Notes: generated by a model from the sequence alone, not told the origin. A stretch of DNA of 40,610 nt from Clostridia bacterium (GCA_017411745.1 JAFQPM010000023.1:1-40610); one strand, 5' to 3'; positions 13,884 through 21,861 are shown, counted from the stretch's first letter. Numbers and translations are program-made.

Positions 13884-16199
13884 ATGAAAAAAGTATCGTT
13901 ATTGGCGATTTTGTTGGTTTTTGCACTTTGCTTGCTGGCTTTGGCGGCGTGTGATAGCAGTTTGAACGGTGGTGAAACCACGACTGCCAAAGAAACGACC
14001 GAGGGTGAGGAAACGACCAAGGGTGAAGAAACGACCAAGGGTGAAGAAACGACCAAGGATGAAGAAACGACCGAGGGTGAGGAAACGACCAAGGGTGAAG
14101 AAACGACCAAGGGCGAGGACACAACCAAGGGCGAGGACACAACCAAGGGCGAGGAAACGACCGAAGAACATATTTGTTCATTTGGCGAATGGTTCACGGT
14201 GAAAGATGCGACCTGTATCGAAATGGGTGAACAGGAGCGTATTTGTACTTGTGGTGAAAAGGAAACGCAAAATATAGATGCACTCGGACACACCGAGGTT
14301 ATAAATGAGGCTAAAGCGGCTACTTGCACTGAAACGGGTCTTGCCGAGGGTAAGCAGTGCTCGGTTTGTGGTGAAGTTCTCGTAGAGCAAGAAACAGTTG
14401 AAGCACTCGGACATGATCTTGGCGAATGGACGGTAACGAAAGAGTCTACAGAAAAAGAGCAAGGCGAAAAGCGCCGTGACTGTTCAAGATGCGATCATTA
14501 TGAAACTGGTATTGTTGCCGAATTGGACCACGATCATAGCAGATGGGAGCAGATCGTACTCGGAGCAGTTGCCCCCACTTGTACGGAAAGCGGCTTGACT
14601 GAAGGAGCAAGGTGCTCTGGATGTCGAGAAATCATTGTAGCACAGGAAACTGTTGCCGCGCTCGGACACATAGACGGCGATATAGTTGTGGAGAGCAAAG
14701 TTGAGCCCGATTGTGTGAATGACGGCTCTTATGATAACGTAACATACTGTACTGTGTGCTGTGACGAAATCAGGAGAGAAACTGTTATCGTTGATGCGAT
14801 CGGACACACCTATGAATCAGTCATAACTGCACCTACTTGTGAATACCAAGGCTATACCACCTACACCTGCTCTTGCGGTGATTCTTACAAATCTGGTTGG
14901 ATTAATAAGCTCGAACATGACTATAGCAATATTGTAGTAACCCCGCCTACCTGCACAGAAAAAGGCTTCACGACTCATACTTGTATTTGTGGCAGAAAAT
15001 ATGTAGACACATATACAGATCCTCAACACAAGGATATAGACCTTGATCATATTTGTGACAGTTGTTTGAGCCAGATGCCCGGCTTATACAACATCTACGG
15101 CGGAATGATCACTACTTGGGATTCATTAGTCAACGTGTATGGTGTTGATGTGACGAAGGATTATAATTTCCTTAGTTATAAAAATGACACCTCGTCTCTC
15201 TACTACATTTTGAACAATAATCCTAATTTGCCCTCAGGTGTTAAACTTGTTATTGGCAATGTTGAAAAAATTGGTAAATATGCATTTGATCAATGCTCTA
15301 ATCTCACGAGTATAGTCCTTCCCGACAGTCTTATTCAGATCGGAGATATGGCGTTCAACAAATGTTCCAAACTTGAGGAAATAACTATCCCAACTAACGT
15401 TTCGCTGATCGGAGATGCTGCGTTTGATGGTTGCTCAGGACTTGCAAATGTATCAGTAAAAGAAGGGAACTCTGTTTATCACAGCAAAGACAACTGTATT
15501 ATAAACACAGCTGAAAAAGCCTTAATCCTCGGATGTAAAAACAGTATTATCCCCGGTGATGGTAGTGTTACGAGCATTGAAGGCGCTTTCCACGATTGTT
15601 TGTTGAAGCATATTGATATTCCAAACACCGTTATAACAATAGGCTCCAACGCATTCGCCGGATGTTCTGCCCTCGTGGAAGTGACTATACCGAATAGCGT
15701 CACTAGCATTGGTAACAATGCATTCATAAGTTGCAACAGTCTTTACAATATAACTATACCTGAAAGCGTCATTAGTATCGGCGATCGAGCGTTTATGCAG
15801 TGCCTGAACCTCCAAAGTGTAACTATTCCGGATAGCGTTACAAGCATAGGTTGGGGTGCTTTCGAACTCTGCATAAACCTTGAGAGCGTAACAATACCTC
15901 AAAGTCTTACAAGTATAAGCGGAAGGACGTTTGCTTCCTGCCGCAACCTCGAGCGTGTAACTATCTCGAAAAGCGTTAAAAGTATTGGAGATTATGCGTT
16001 TGTAGATTGCCCCGAACTCACTCGCATATATTACGTTGGTACATCTACGGAATGGTATTCAATAGAGAAAGGCGAGTATATTTTAGTAGAATCGCCTTTC
16101 ACAGTATATTATTATTCCGAAAACGAACCTACAGAAGAAGGCAACTATTGGCGCTATGTTGCCGGAGATCCTATGCTTTGGCCCATTTATGTTCCTTAA
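13884..16199 (+). CDS. Large surface lipoprotein: Cys-rich repeats and BspA-like leucine-rich repeats
   Basis: A 771-residue lipoprotein. The signal peptide ends in the lipobox LAAC (Cys23). A linker of nine 6-residue units (ETTKGE type, from residue 37) follows. Then come about seven Cys-rich repeats of 45-50 residues (pattern TC-x-E-x-G, C-x-x-CGE, ALGH), to about residue 395. From ~430 to ~740 are BspA-type (LRR_5) repeats of the form SVTIPDSVTSIGWGAF. The architecture suggests adhesion or glycan binding at the cell surface; the ligand is unknown. Start 13884 has GGAGG 9 bases upstream; the frame is open further 5' but that part is the leader. Expression is probably set by the leader attenuator. 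Confidence 0.9.
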   Translation: MKKVSLLAILLVFALCLLALAACDSSLNGGETTTAKETTEGEETTKGEETTKGEETTKDEETTEGEETTKGEETTKGEDTTKGEDTTKGEETTEEHICSFGEWFTVKDATCIEMGEQERICTCGEKETQNIDALGHTEVINEAKAATCTETGLAEGKQCSVCGEVLVEQETVEALGHDLGEWTVTKESTEKEQGEKRRDCSRCDHYETGIVAELDHDHSRWEQIVLGAVAPTCTESGLTEGARCSGCREIIVAQETVAALGHIDGDIVVESKVEPDCVNDGSYDNVTYCTVCCDEIRRETVIVDAIGHTYESVITAPTCEYQGYTTYTCSCGDSYKSGWINKLEHDYSNIVVTPPTCTEKGFTTHTCICGRKYVDTYTDPQHKDIDLDHICDSCLSQMPGLYNIYGGMITTWDSLVNVYGVDVTKDYNFLSYKNDTSSLYYILNNNPNLPSGVKLVIGNVEKIGKYAFDQCSNLTSIVLPDSLIQIGDMAFNKCSKLEEITIPTNVSLIGDAAFDGCSGLANVSVKEGNSVYHSKDNCIINTAEKALILGCKNSIIPGDGSVTSIEGAFHDCLLKHIDIPNTVITIGSNAFAGCSALVEVTIPNSVTSIGNNAFISCNSLYNITIPESVISIGDRAFMQCLNLQSVTIPDSVTSIGWGAFELCINLESVTIPQSLTSISGRTFASCRNLERVTISKSVKSIGDYAFVDCPELTRIYYVGTSTEWYSIEKGEYILVESPFTVYYYSENEPTEEGNYWRYVAGDPMLWPIYVP
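13992..14153 (+). repeat. 18-bp tandem repeats in lipoprotein linker
   Basis: Nine in-frame copies of GAAACGACCAAGGGTGAG and variants, encoding ETTKGE. Nearly identical at DNA level, so copy number should be unstable. Confidence 0.9.
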
Positions 16200-16304
16200 G
16201 AAGCAGGCCCCTATGACGCAGGCGACAATCTAATCGCATCGTGGGATAATTTAGTAAATACCTACAGTAACTTACAACTACGTTCCCGAAGAATAATTTA
16301 ATAA
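16200..16304 (+). pseudogene. In-frame coding remnant after the lipoprotein stop
   Basis: Directly after the TAA at 16197-16199 the same frame stays open and reads DNLIASWDNLVNTY. This resembles the ITTWDSLVNVYGVD segment near residue 415 of the preceding lipoprotein. It looks like the start of another module of this kind, cut off by the stop or by recombination. Confidence 0.6.
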
Positions 16305-16305
16305 T

Positions 16306-16348
16306 AAACACCAAAAGCGCGAGGCAACTCGCGCTTTTGGTGTGTTTT
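16306..16348 (+). terminator. Terminator after the LRR lipoprotein
   Basis: AACACCAAAAGCGCGAG pairs with CTCGCGCTTTTGGTGT around GCAA, a very stable hairpin, with T-rich sequence after it. Confidence 0.85.
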
Positions 16349-16470
16349 GAGAGATATTGTTTGTTTTCAGGGCATCCTATCCGTCATACACGGGAGTCGA
16401 GCAGGTATACCGTGGAGAGCCGTCCCCTACGGTGTGTCTTAGGAAGGTTATAAAAAATCTTGTCAAAAAT

Positions 16471-16535
16471 TACATTTGCGAAAACGGTATCGGAAAAAGG
16501 CTTTTGAGAAAAAATAATATCAAAATTTCGTGAAA
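16471..16535 (+). repeat. Dispersed 65-bp repeat, copy 2
   Basis: AAATTACATTTGC at the start and AATATCAAAATTTC at the end, as at 11278-11342. It ends 14 bases before the spoVAC start, while copy 1 ends 18 bases before the spoIVB fragment. The rest of 16349-16470 holds a GC-rich segment (16386-16440) without a gene. Confidence 0.6.
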
Positions 16536-16548
16536 TGGGGGTGTTGAA

Positions 16549-16995
16549 ATGAATATTGGAAACGAGACCTATAAAAAATACGCCGACGCGCACGCTCCGA
16601 GCTCTCCTATAGTCAGAGATTGCGCATGGGCGTTTTGTGTCGGCGGATCTATATGTACGATAGGGCAGGCGCTGATCTTTCTTTATGAGGATATTTTAGG
16701 AATGCCGCAAAGGGATGCGGGCACGCTTTGCTCGGTGACGCTTATCTTTATTGCGGCACTTCTCAGCGGACTCGGTTTTTTTGAAAAGATCGCAAAGCGG
16801 GCGGGCGGCGGCACGCTCGTGCCCATAACGGGATTTGCAAACTCGGTCGTTTCTCCCGCGATCGACTCCAAGGCGGAGGGGCTTATACTCGGCGTTGGTG
16901 CAAAGATCTTTACAGTCGCGGGTCCCGTGCTGCTTTACGGAACTTTGGCGGGTGCGATATGGGGAGTTATCTATTGGATAATGGGGCTGATCTGA
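16549..16995 (+). CDS. spoVAC: Stage V sporulation protein AC
   Basis: SpoVAC is a forespore inner-membrane protein of the SpoVA channel that moves dipicolinic acid into spores and releases it at germination. The 148-residue protein has the family signatures FCVGGSICTIGQAL (residues 24-37), VPITGFANSVVSPAIDSKAEGLILGVGAKIF (about 88-118) and a C-terminal hydrophobic segment; four membrane passes are expected. spoVAD and spoVAE, usual partners, are not next to it. A sigma-G promoter is expected but I could not pick one out. Confidence 0.9.
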   Translation: MNIGNETYKKYADAHAPSSPIVRDCAWAFCVGGSICTIGQALIFLYEDILGMPQRDAGTLCSVTLIFIAALLSGLGFFEKIAKRAGGGTLVPITGFANSVVSPAIDSKAEGLILGVGAKIFTVAGPVLLYGTLAGAIWGVIYWIMGLI

Positions 16996-16998
16996 TCC

Positions 16999-17499
16999 TT
17001 AAATGAGCTTTTTAGCTATTTTCAGCGCGTTATCGGGGTCGGAGGAGATGATCATAAGCACGAAGTTCCCGCAAATCGAGATCTGCGCGAGATCGAGCAT
17101 ATTGCCGTATTGTTCGTCGGATTTAAGTGCCCTGAGGGAATTGAGCCGTGAGCCGAACAGTCTTGCCGTATCCTCCGCGGCATTTCTGTCGGTGCAATAC
17201 ACGACCGCAAGCTCGCAGGGGTGACCGAGGGTGGAGATAAACACTGCGCAGTCGATCCATGACTGCGCGATCGCGGGCAGAGAGCCGTTTCCGTAGAGAG
17301 CTTTTATGAGCGAATCCGAAAGATATCCGTCATCTTCTGAGTCGAGCGAATATATTCTGCCCGCGGGAAGTCCGACCTCCGCCAAAGTCATAGCTTCAAG
17401 CACCGTAAGACAGCTCGGTGCTTTTTTTTCGTTTGAGCAAGAGGAGAGCAGGGAGATCAAAAGAAATACCGATAAAAATAAAGCCGCCGTTTTTTTCAT
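16999..17499 (-). CDS. DUF4358-like lipoprotein
   Basis: A 166-residue secreted lipoprotein: hydrophobic signal (residues 5-20) and lipobox LLSSC. The mature part reads ALYGN...AQSWIDCAVFISTLGHPCELAVVYC, then an EDTARLFGSRLNSLRAL helix, similar to small DUF4358 lipoproteins of Clostridia, whose function is unknown. It is last in the leftward galK-walJ-rlmH cluster, 75 bases after rlmH, and ends 3 bases from the convergent spoVAC stop. Confidence 0.75.
   Translation of the reverse strand: MKKTAALFLSVFLLISLLSSCSNEKKAPSCLTVLEAMTLAEVGLPAGRIYSLDSEDDGYLSDSLIKALYGNGSLPAIAQSWIDCAVFISTLGHPCELAVVYCTDRNAAEDTARLFGSRLNSLRALKSDEQYGNMLDLAQISICGNFVLMIISSDPDNALKIAKKLI
17398..17429 (+). terminator. Plus-strand terminator inside the leftward lipoprotein gene
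   Basis: AAGCACCG (17398-17405) and CGGTGCTT (17416-17423) with a T-run to 17429. It points rightward, so it could stop transcription running out of spoVAC, which has no terminator of its own. Confidence 0.7.
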
Positions 17500-17574
17500 A
17501 TCCGATAACCTCGTTCTGCCGCGGTTTGCGGCAATATTATTATCATTCTATGAAAAAACGGCGGTTTTAATTCT

Positions 17575-18054
17575 TTATTTGTGGTATTTGGTGCCCTTTA
17601 TGATATTCATACATCTGTAAACGCCCTCAAGCAAGATCACGCGCATAAGCTGGTGGGGAAAGGTCATTTTGGAGACCGAGAGCTTGAGGTCTGCGGCGTT
17701 CTTTACGCTGTCGTCAAGACCGTGCGACGAGCCGATGACGAAGCAGAGCTCGTTGGCGACGCCGAAGGCGTGCTCTATCTTGTCGGCAAGCTCCTCGGAG
17801 GAGAATTGCTTGCCCTCAACACACATTGCAATTTTATAAGACCGTTCGGGAATTGCCGAAAGTATAGCGCGAGCCTCCTCGGCAAGTGCTTTTTTTATAT
17901 CGCTGTCGGAGGGGTCGCTTGGCAGTTTCGCCTCTTTGAGATTGACCTGCTCGACCTTGCAAAAGCCCGAAAGCCGCTTTTCATATTCCTTTACCGCGTC
18001 GCGAAGATAGTCCTCTTTAAGAGTTCCGACGGTTATGAATCTGATCGTAGCCAT
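17575..18054 (-). CDS. rlmH: 23S rRNA (pseudouridine-1915-N3)-methyltransferase RlmH
   Basis: Methylates pseudouridine 1915 in helix 69 of 23S rRNA, using S-adenosylmethionine. This SPOUT-fold enzyme has 159 residues, the standard length. Signatures are the N-terminal IRFITVGTLKEDYLRDAVKEY, FVIGSSHGLDDSV in the knotted cofactor site, and the end SKMTFPHQLMRVILLEGVYR...GTKYHK. It overlaps the 3' end of walJ by 22 bases, so the two are co-transcribed. Confidence 0.97.
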   Translation of the reverse strand: MATIRFITVGTLKEDYLRDAVKEYEKRLSGFCKVEQVNLKEAKLPSDPSDSDIKKALAEEARAILSAIPERSYKIAMCVEGKQFSSEELADKIEHAFGVANELCFVIGSSHGLDDSVKNAADLKLSVSKMTFPHQLMRVILLEGVYRCMNIIKGTKYHK

Positions 18055-18881
18055 AAAGCCTCCTCTTTAAAATCGGTTTCCTCGTTACTGCCGTCAGTAA
18101 GCCAGACCGATTCGTCCTGGCGGGCGACCTTGAGGTCAAAGCAGGGGTCGGCAATAGCCGTGAAGACCTCGTTATAGGCAAGCTCGGGCAGATTGTTTTC
18201 TTCGCTGAGGTGCGCGAGCATAATGTGCTTGGTGCCACTCTCGTAGAGCTGACTTGCGAGCGTGGCGCAGTCTGCGTTGGACAAGTGTCCTCGCCCCCCC
18301 GCGATGCGCCGCTTGAGATCGTACGGATATGGACCGTTTTCAAGCATTTCCTCGTCGTGATTCGACTCGATGACAACGGCGTAGCAGCCCGAAAGATTTT
18401 CACGCATAACGTCAGTCACATGGCCCGTGTCTGTGGCAACGGCAATGGGGATCTGCTCTCCGTTTTCCTCAAAGCTAAGTCTGTATCCGACTGCCGCACG
18501 GCTGTCGTGAGGGGTAGGGAATGCCTTTACGGTGAGTCCCTTTACGGTGGTTTCGAATGAGTTCCCTTCATAAAGACGGAGGTTTAAGCAGAGCTTTTCG
18601 TCAAAAAGCCCTCTGAACACCTCGGCAGAGCGAAGAAGGATATGTATCGGTACGCTGTGCTTGTGCGAAAGAGCTTGCAGGGCAGATACGTGGTCGCTGT
18701 GCTCGTGGGTGATAAAGATCGCGTCGATGTTGTCTACGTCAACTCCGATATCCGACAGGGCACGGCAGAGCGCTCTTGCGCTTTTTCCCGCATCTATAAG
18801 TATGTTTGCTCCGCCTGCGGAAATGAAGGTGCAGTTGCCCTTCGAGCCCGAGTAGAGAGAGCAGATTTTACAGTTTGGCAT
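18033..18881 (-). CDS. walJ: MBL-fold metallohydrolase WalJ/YycJ
   Basis: Metallo-beta-lactamase-fold protein, 282 residues. The start CSLYSGSKGNCTFISAGGANILIDAG and the metal motif THEHSDH (residues 58-64) are diagnostic for the WalJ/YycJ group, which has exonuclease activity and links to cell-wall and mismatch-repair phenotypes in other Firmicutes. It is usually found in the walRK operon, which is absent here. Proximity to rlmH is common in Firmicutes. 11 bases separate it from the upstream membrane-protein gene. Confidence 0.92.
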   Translation of the reverse strand: MPNCKICSLYSGSKGNCTFISAGGANILIDAGKSARALCRALSDIGVDVDNIDAIFITHEHSDHVSALQALSHKHSVPIHILLRSAEVFRGLFDEKLCLNLRLYEGNSFETTVKGLTVKAFPTPHDSRAAVGYRLSFEENGEQIPIAVATDTGHVTDVMRENLSGCYAVVIESNHDEEMLENGPYPYDLKRRIAGGRGHLSNADCATLASQLYESGTKHIMLAHLSEENNLPELAYNEVFTAIADPCFDLKVARQDESVWLTDGSNEETDFKEEALWLRSDS

Positions 18882-18892
18882 TATTGTTTCCT

Positions 18893-19360
18893 TTAATTCA
18901 GAGAGAAAAGATTTTCTATTATGGGCCAGGTGAAAAGGTAGATCGCGTCAAGCATTATCGGCACGATCAAGGGTATGATTACCGAAAGCATCCATTGGGA
19001 GTTTTCAAGTCTGCGCTGTCCGTCCTCGACGAATTCGGCCTTTTGTTCTGCAGTCCACGTGTCAGGGAGCATTTCGACTGTGATACCCTTGCGGCTGAAC
19101 GCGCGGTTGTACGCGATGTATACGATCAAAAAGACTGCGAGAGCTACCCAATACAAGATCGTGACTACGTGCGCCAGAAATATGGGGAATCCAAGAAGTG
19201 AAGCAGGCAGGACGATGACGTTGAGATTTATCGCCACAAAATATATTATGGTGAATGTGATGACGTTGACTGCCAACAGCAGTGCACGTTTCTTTGCTTC
19301 GGGAGAGATCTCCTTTTTTTCTTGCGGCAATCTGGGACGGTTATTTTTTTCGTATTTCAT
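18893..19360 (-). CDS. Four-pass membrane protein, unknown function
   Basis: 155 residues, not recognised. Hydrophobic segments at about 28-48, 52-75, 77-95 and 128-148. A soluble loop (about 97-125) carries GITVEMLPDTWTAEQKAEFVEDGQ, a helical motif seen in small clostridial membrane proteins. It lies between galK (14 bases) and walJ (11 bases), so it is in the same operon. Confidence 0.8.
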   Translation of the reverse strand: MKYEKNNRPRLPQEKKEISPEAKKRALLLAVNVITFTIIYFVAINLNVIVLPASLLGFPIFLAHVVTILYWVALAVFLIVYIAYNRAFSRKGITVEMLPDTWTAEQKAEFVEDGQRRLENSQWMLSVIIPLIVPIMLDAIYLFTWPIIENLFSLN

Positions 19361-19374
19361 AAGCTTTCCGATCT

Positions 19375-20658
19375 TTAGAGTATTTTAGTTGCTCCCACGG
19401 GGCGCACGTTCAGAACTATACAAGCGCCTTCGCCAAAGCAGGAGTCCATCGTGTTTTTAAATTCTGCAACGGCTTCGGAGGGCACAAATGCCTGAATAGT
19501 GCCTGCAAATCCGCCGCCGTGAACTCGCCACGCAGCTTTTTTGTCCTTGAGGATACGCTCGGCAAGACAGAGCGCCAGAGAAAGACCCTGCTCGGAGACG
19601 TTTTTGTTGGTATATATGTTTTGCAGATAGCAGAACGACGAGCGTCCCGACGATTTGACGTTTTCAAAGAATGCTCCAAGATCCCCCGATTCGAGCGCCG
19701 CTTTTTGCATGCCAACTCGCTTGTTTTCCTCGAAAAAGTGGAGCGCGCGCATAACTGCTCGGTCGCCGAGCTTTTCTCGAAGGGATGCGATATTTGCTAT
19801 GACCTCGGCTTCGTCGACCTCGCGCAATACTTCTTTGCCAAAATATGCGGCTACAGATTTCATTTCAGCGGGGACAGACGCATAATCGTCGGTAAGATCG
19901 GCGTGGTTACCGCCCGTATTGACTATGCAAAGATTGTATCCCGCGCCCGTAATGTCAAAATCAATGGGAGTGATAACGGGATCTTTAGTATTTTTGAAAT
20001 CTATGGCGACTATTCCACCGACAGCGCAAGCGACCTGATCCATAAGACCGCAGGGCTTGCCGAAGAAGTTGTTTTCTGCCCACTGCGCGAGCTTGGCGAT
20101 CTCGACGTTGTCGACGCTGCCGTTGTTGTATAGGTAGCTTTCGATCGTTCCGATCATATCCTCAAACGCGGCGGAGGATGAAAGTCCCGAGCCCTTGAGC
20201 ACGTTGGAGGTGACGTATGCCACAAATCCGCCCGTCTTGTAGCCGCTATTCGAAAGTCCCGCGCACATTCCCGCGATGATCGACTCACTTGTTCCGAATT
20301 TGTCTGCATCGGGAACGCAATATTCTCTTATGTTGACGGTATCCTTGCCAAAGCCCTCACTTATGACCGTGATCATTCCGTCATCCGTGGGGGAGGCAAC
20401 GGCGATGACGTCAAGGCTGATCGATGCCGCTATGACGCATCCGCGATTGTGGTCGGTGTGGTTGCCCGAAAGCTCACTTCTTCCCGAAACGCTGAATAAA
20501 GAGAGCTCACGGTCGCATCCGTAAGCCTCGGTGAATTTCGCGACAGCGTCGGCATATCTCTGCTTTGCGGACGCGACGTTTTCTTTTCCGTAGAGTGCGG
20601 CAAATTTAGAATTGAGTGCGCCGCCGTTTATATTTTCAATAAGCTCAAAATTTTTCAT
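19375..20658 (-). CDS. galK: Galactokinase
   Basis: GHMP-family kinase phosphorylating galactose at C1. Motifs: GRSELSGNHTDHNRG (residues 59-73, the galactokinase signature, with Ser-Gly-Asn in place of the usual Ile-Gly-Glu), KGSGLSSSAAFE (the ATP-binding loop, about 155-166), GLMDQVACAVGG, and RVHGGGFAGTIQAF near the C terminus. At 427 residues it is a little longer than E. coli GalK (~380). The altered signature leaves room for a related sugar as substrate. It has its own promoter and leads the leftward operon; galT and galE are not here. Confidence 0.9.
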   Translation of the reverse strand: MKNFELIENINGGALNSKFAALYGKENVASAKQRYADAVAKFTEAYGCDRELSLFSVSGRSELSGNHTDHNRGCVIAASISLDVIAVASPTDDGMITVISEGFGKDTVNIREYCVPDADKFGTSESIIAGMCAGLSNSGYKTGGFVAYVTSNVLKGSGLSSSAAFEDMIGTIESYLYNNGSVDNVEIAKLAQWAENNFFGKPCGLMDQVACAVGGIVAIDFKNTKDPVITPIDFDITGAGYNLCIVNTGGNHADLTDDYASVPAEMKSVAAYFGKEVLREVDEAEVIANIASLREKLGDRAVMRALHFFEENKRVGMQKAALESGDLGAFFENVKSSGRSSFCYLQNIYTNKNVSEQGLSLALCLAERILKDKKAAWRVHGGGFAGTIQAFVPSEAVAEFKNTMDSCFGEGACIVLNVRPVGATKIL

Positions 20659-20690
20659 ATGAAACCCTTTCTGGTACTTGGATTAATTCT

Positions 20691-20719
20691 ATTTTATCAC
20701 ATTTGCGCGAATTCGGCAA
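20691..20719 (-). promoter_or_regulatory. Promoter of the galK operon
   Basis: Minus strand TTGCCG (20719-20714), 17 bases, TAAAAT (20696-20691), about 30 bases before galK. AAAGGG serves as ribosome binding site. Confidence 0.65.
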
Positions 20720-20758
20720 GGGATTTTTATATTTTTAAATTGTTTTTTTGTGTGAAAA

Positions 20759-20790
20759 GAGGACGCTTTGCACAAGCGCAAAACGTCCTC
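20759..20790 (-). terminator. Terminator of the AbrB-family gene
   Basis: On the minus strand GAGGACG-T-TTTGC pairs with GCAAA-G-CGTCCTC (one T-G wobble), then TTTTC and further T-rich sequence. Confidence 0.8.
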
Positions 20791-20812
20791 CGAAAATCTG
20801 ACAAGATCAAAC

Positions 20813-21058
20813 TTAAAATGACTCTTTTATTTTTTTGAGACAGTCCTCGCAGATGCGCTTGCCGTTGAAGAAAACGATGTTATCGGCATTTGCACAGAAC
20901 ACGCAGGAGGGCTGATATTTCTGAAGGATTATTCTGTTTTCGTCAGTAAAGATCTCAAGAGAATCCTTCTCATTGATATCCATAGTTTGTCTGATGCTTA
21001 TGGGGAGCACGACTCTTCCAAGCTCGTCGACCTTTCTTACGATTCCCGTTGATTTCAT
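20813..21058 (-). CDS. AbrB/SpoVT-family transition regulator with C-terminal zinc motif
   Basis: 81 residues. The N-terminal 45 form the swapped-hairpin DNA-binding domain (MKSTGIVRKVDELGRVVLPISIRQTM), a match to AbrB and SpoVT. The C-terminal part has CVFC and CEDC, a likely zinc-binding pair common in clostridial versions. Such proteins repress post-exponential and sporulation genes. The start at 21058 is set by GGAGG 5 bases upstream, preceded by a GC-rich hairpin; the upstream in-frame ATGs lie within leader structure. It has its own promoter. Confidence 0.92.
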   Translation of the reverse strand: MKSTGIVRKVDELGRVVLPISIRQTMDINEKDSLEIFTDENRIILQKYQPSCVFCANADNIVFFNGKRICEDCLKKIKESF

Positions 21059-21064
21059 ATTAGC

Positions 21065-21088
21065 CTCCATTCCGCCGCCGACGGCGGC
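21065..21088 (-). promoter_or_regulatory. Hairpin-GAATGGAG translation-start motif, copy 1
   Basis: Minus strand GCCGCC-GTC-GGCGGC stem-loop directly followed by GAATGGAG, which supplies the ribosome binding site for the AbrB-family start. Copies at 36743 and 36859 have different stem bases but keep pairing. Confidence 0.55.
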
Positions 21089-21111
21089 ACGATTTTTGTC
21101 GGTGTAATTAG

Positions 21112-21140
21112 ATTTTATCACACGAAAAATGGATTGTCAA
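21112..21140 (-). promoter_or_regulatory. Promoter of the AbrB-family gene
   Basis: Minus strand TTGACA (21140-21135), 17 bases, TAAAAT (21117-21112). Confidence 0.8.
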
Positions 21141-21303
21141 CACCAAAAATGGAATTTAATGTATTGTTAACAATTTTAAGAGCGAAGATTGTCGAGAAGG
21201 GTAGTATCGTGCGAATATGAGCACACGTATTTTTCTTGATAACGATTTAAAGTGCTCTGCTCGGGTGAAAAATAGATAAAATGTATATGACGGAGGAATT
21301 GTT

Positions 21304-21573
21304 ATGTTAAAGGGCGCTCAGAAGCAGATGATAGTGGTGAAAACGGCAGAGAACCGCTTTTTTGAGGAGGCTTATTTCGTTATAAGACCGAATGCAAAGG
21401 CTGACGGTGAGGATATGGTCTCTGAGGCATACAAGGTCATCGATGCCTGTACTGATAAAAAAAGAGGGAAAAAGGATAGAGGAGCGAAGAAATATCTTTT
21501 TATTTTTGCCGTATTTAGCTCGGGTACGGCATTTGGGGCGCTGCTTATGGGCTTAATTCACGTTCTCGTTTGA
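21304..21573 (+). CDS. Small tail-anchored membrane protein, unknown function
   Basis: 89 residues. A soluble N-terminal part (AQKQMIVVKTAENRFFEEAYFVIRP), a basic stretch (KKRGKKDRGAKK) and one C-terminal membrane segment (YLFIFAVFSSGTAFGALLMGLIHVLV). The ATG has GGAGG 8 bases upstream. The pattern is familiar from clostridial small proteins but I know no function. It precedes rnjA, separated by a terminator. Confidence 0.8.
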   Translation: MLKGAQKQMIVVKTAENRFFEEAYFVIRPNAKADGEDMVSEAYKVIDACTDKKRGKKDRGAKKYLFIFAVFSSGTAFGALLMGLIHVLV

Positions 21574-21583
21574 TATCTCGACA

Positions 21584-21622
21584 CCTTTTGTCGAATGGAT
21601 ACTATTGACAAAAGGGATTTTT
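21584..21622 (+). terminator. Terminator overlapping the rnjA promoter
   Basis: CCTTTTGTC (21584-21592) and GACAAAAGG (21607-21615) form a perfect 9-bp stem followed by GATTTTTT. The 3' arm contains most of the rnjA -35 box. Confidence 0.65.
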
Positions 21623-21633
21623 TGGTGTATAAT
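21605..21633 (+). promoter_or_regulatory. Promoter of rnjA
   Basis: TTGACA (21605-21610), 17 bases, TATAAT (21628-21633), full consensus; about 220 bases of leader follow. Confidence 0.85.
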
Positions 21634-21639
21634 AGTCGA

Positions 21640-21861
21640 AGTGATTTTTGATCTTGTTAAGAGCTTTCTCTTTAACTATAAATTCAGGCGACGTATTTCT
21701 CCTGCGATCGCCTATCAGGGTCAGACCGTTGCCGTAGGTCGAAGACGGCAGTCTGCGGTCCGGCTACATAGAGCATTCGGTGCGCCGCAAAGGGCGTGCC
21801 TTGAAGTTTTGCTCAAAATCGATATCAAAACGCTTAATCAGTAAGAAAGGCAGGTAATTTA
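21640..21861 (+). promoter_or_regulatory. Structured 5' leader of rnjA
   Basis: Consecutive hairpins in the leader: TTAAGAG with CTCTTTAA (about 21658-21677); AGGCGA with TCGCCT (21686-21713); CAGAC plus TGCCGT with ACGGCA plus GTCTG (21722-21755); GGTGCGCC with GGCGTGCC (21779-21800, two wobbles). No convincing reading frame. A role in RNase J autoregulation is possible; inferred, not shown. Confidence 0.5.

Noticed and set aside
13759..14329. Long reading frames on the minus strand across the lipoprotein linker
   Set aside because: Low-complexity mirror images of the tandem repeat, without ribosome binding sites.
16386..16440. GC-rich segment with partial palindrome before spoVAC
   Set aside because: Arms pair only over about 5 bases; perhaps a dispersed repeat, but nothing here proves it.
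21605..21844. 79-codon reading frame before rnjA
   Set aside because: It begins inside the promoter and has no ribosome binding site; the sequence reads better as a structured leader.
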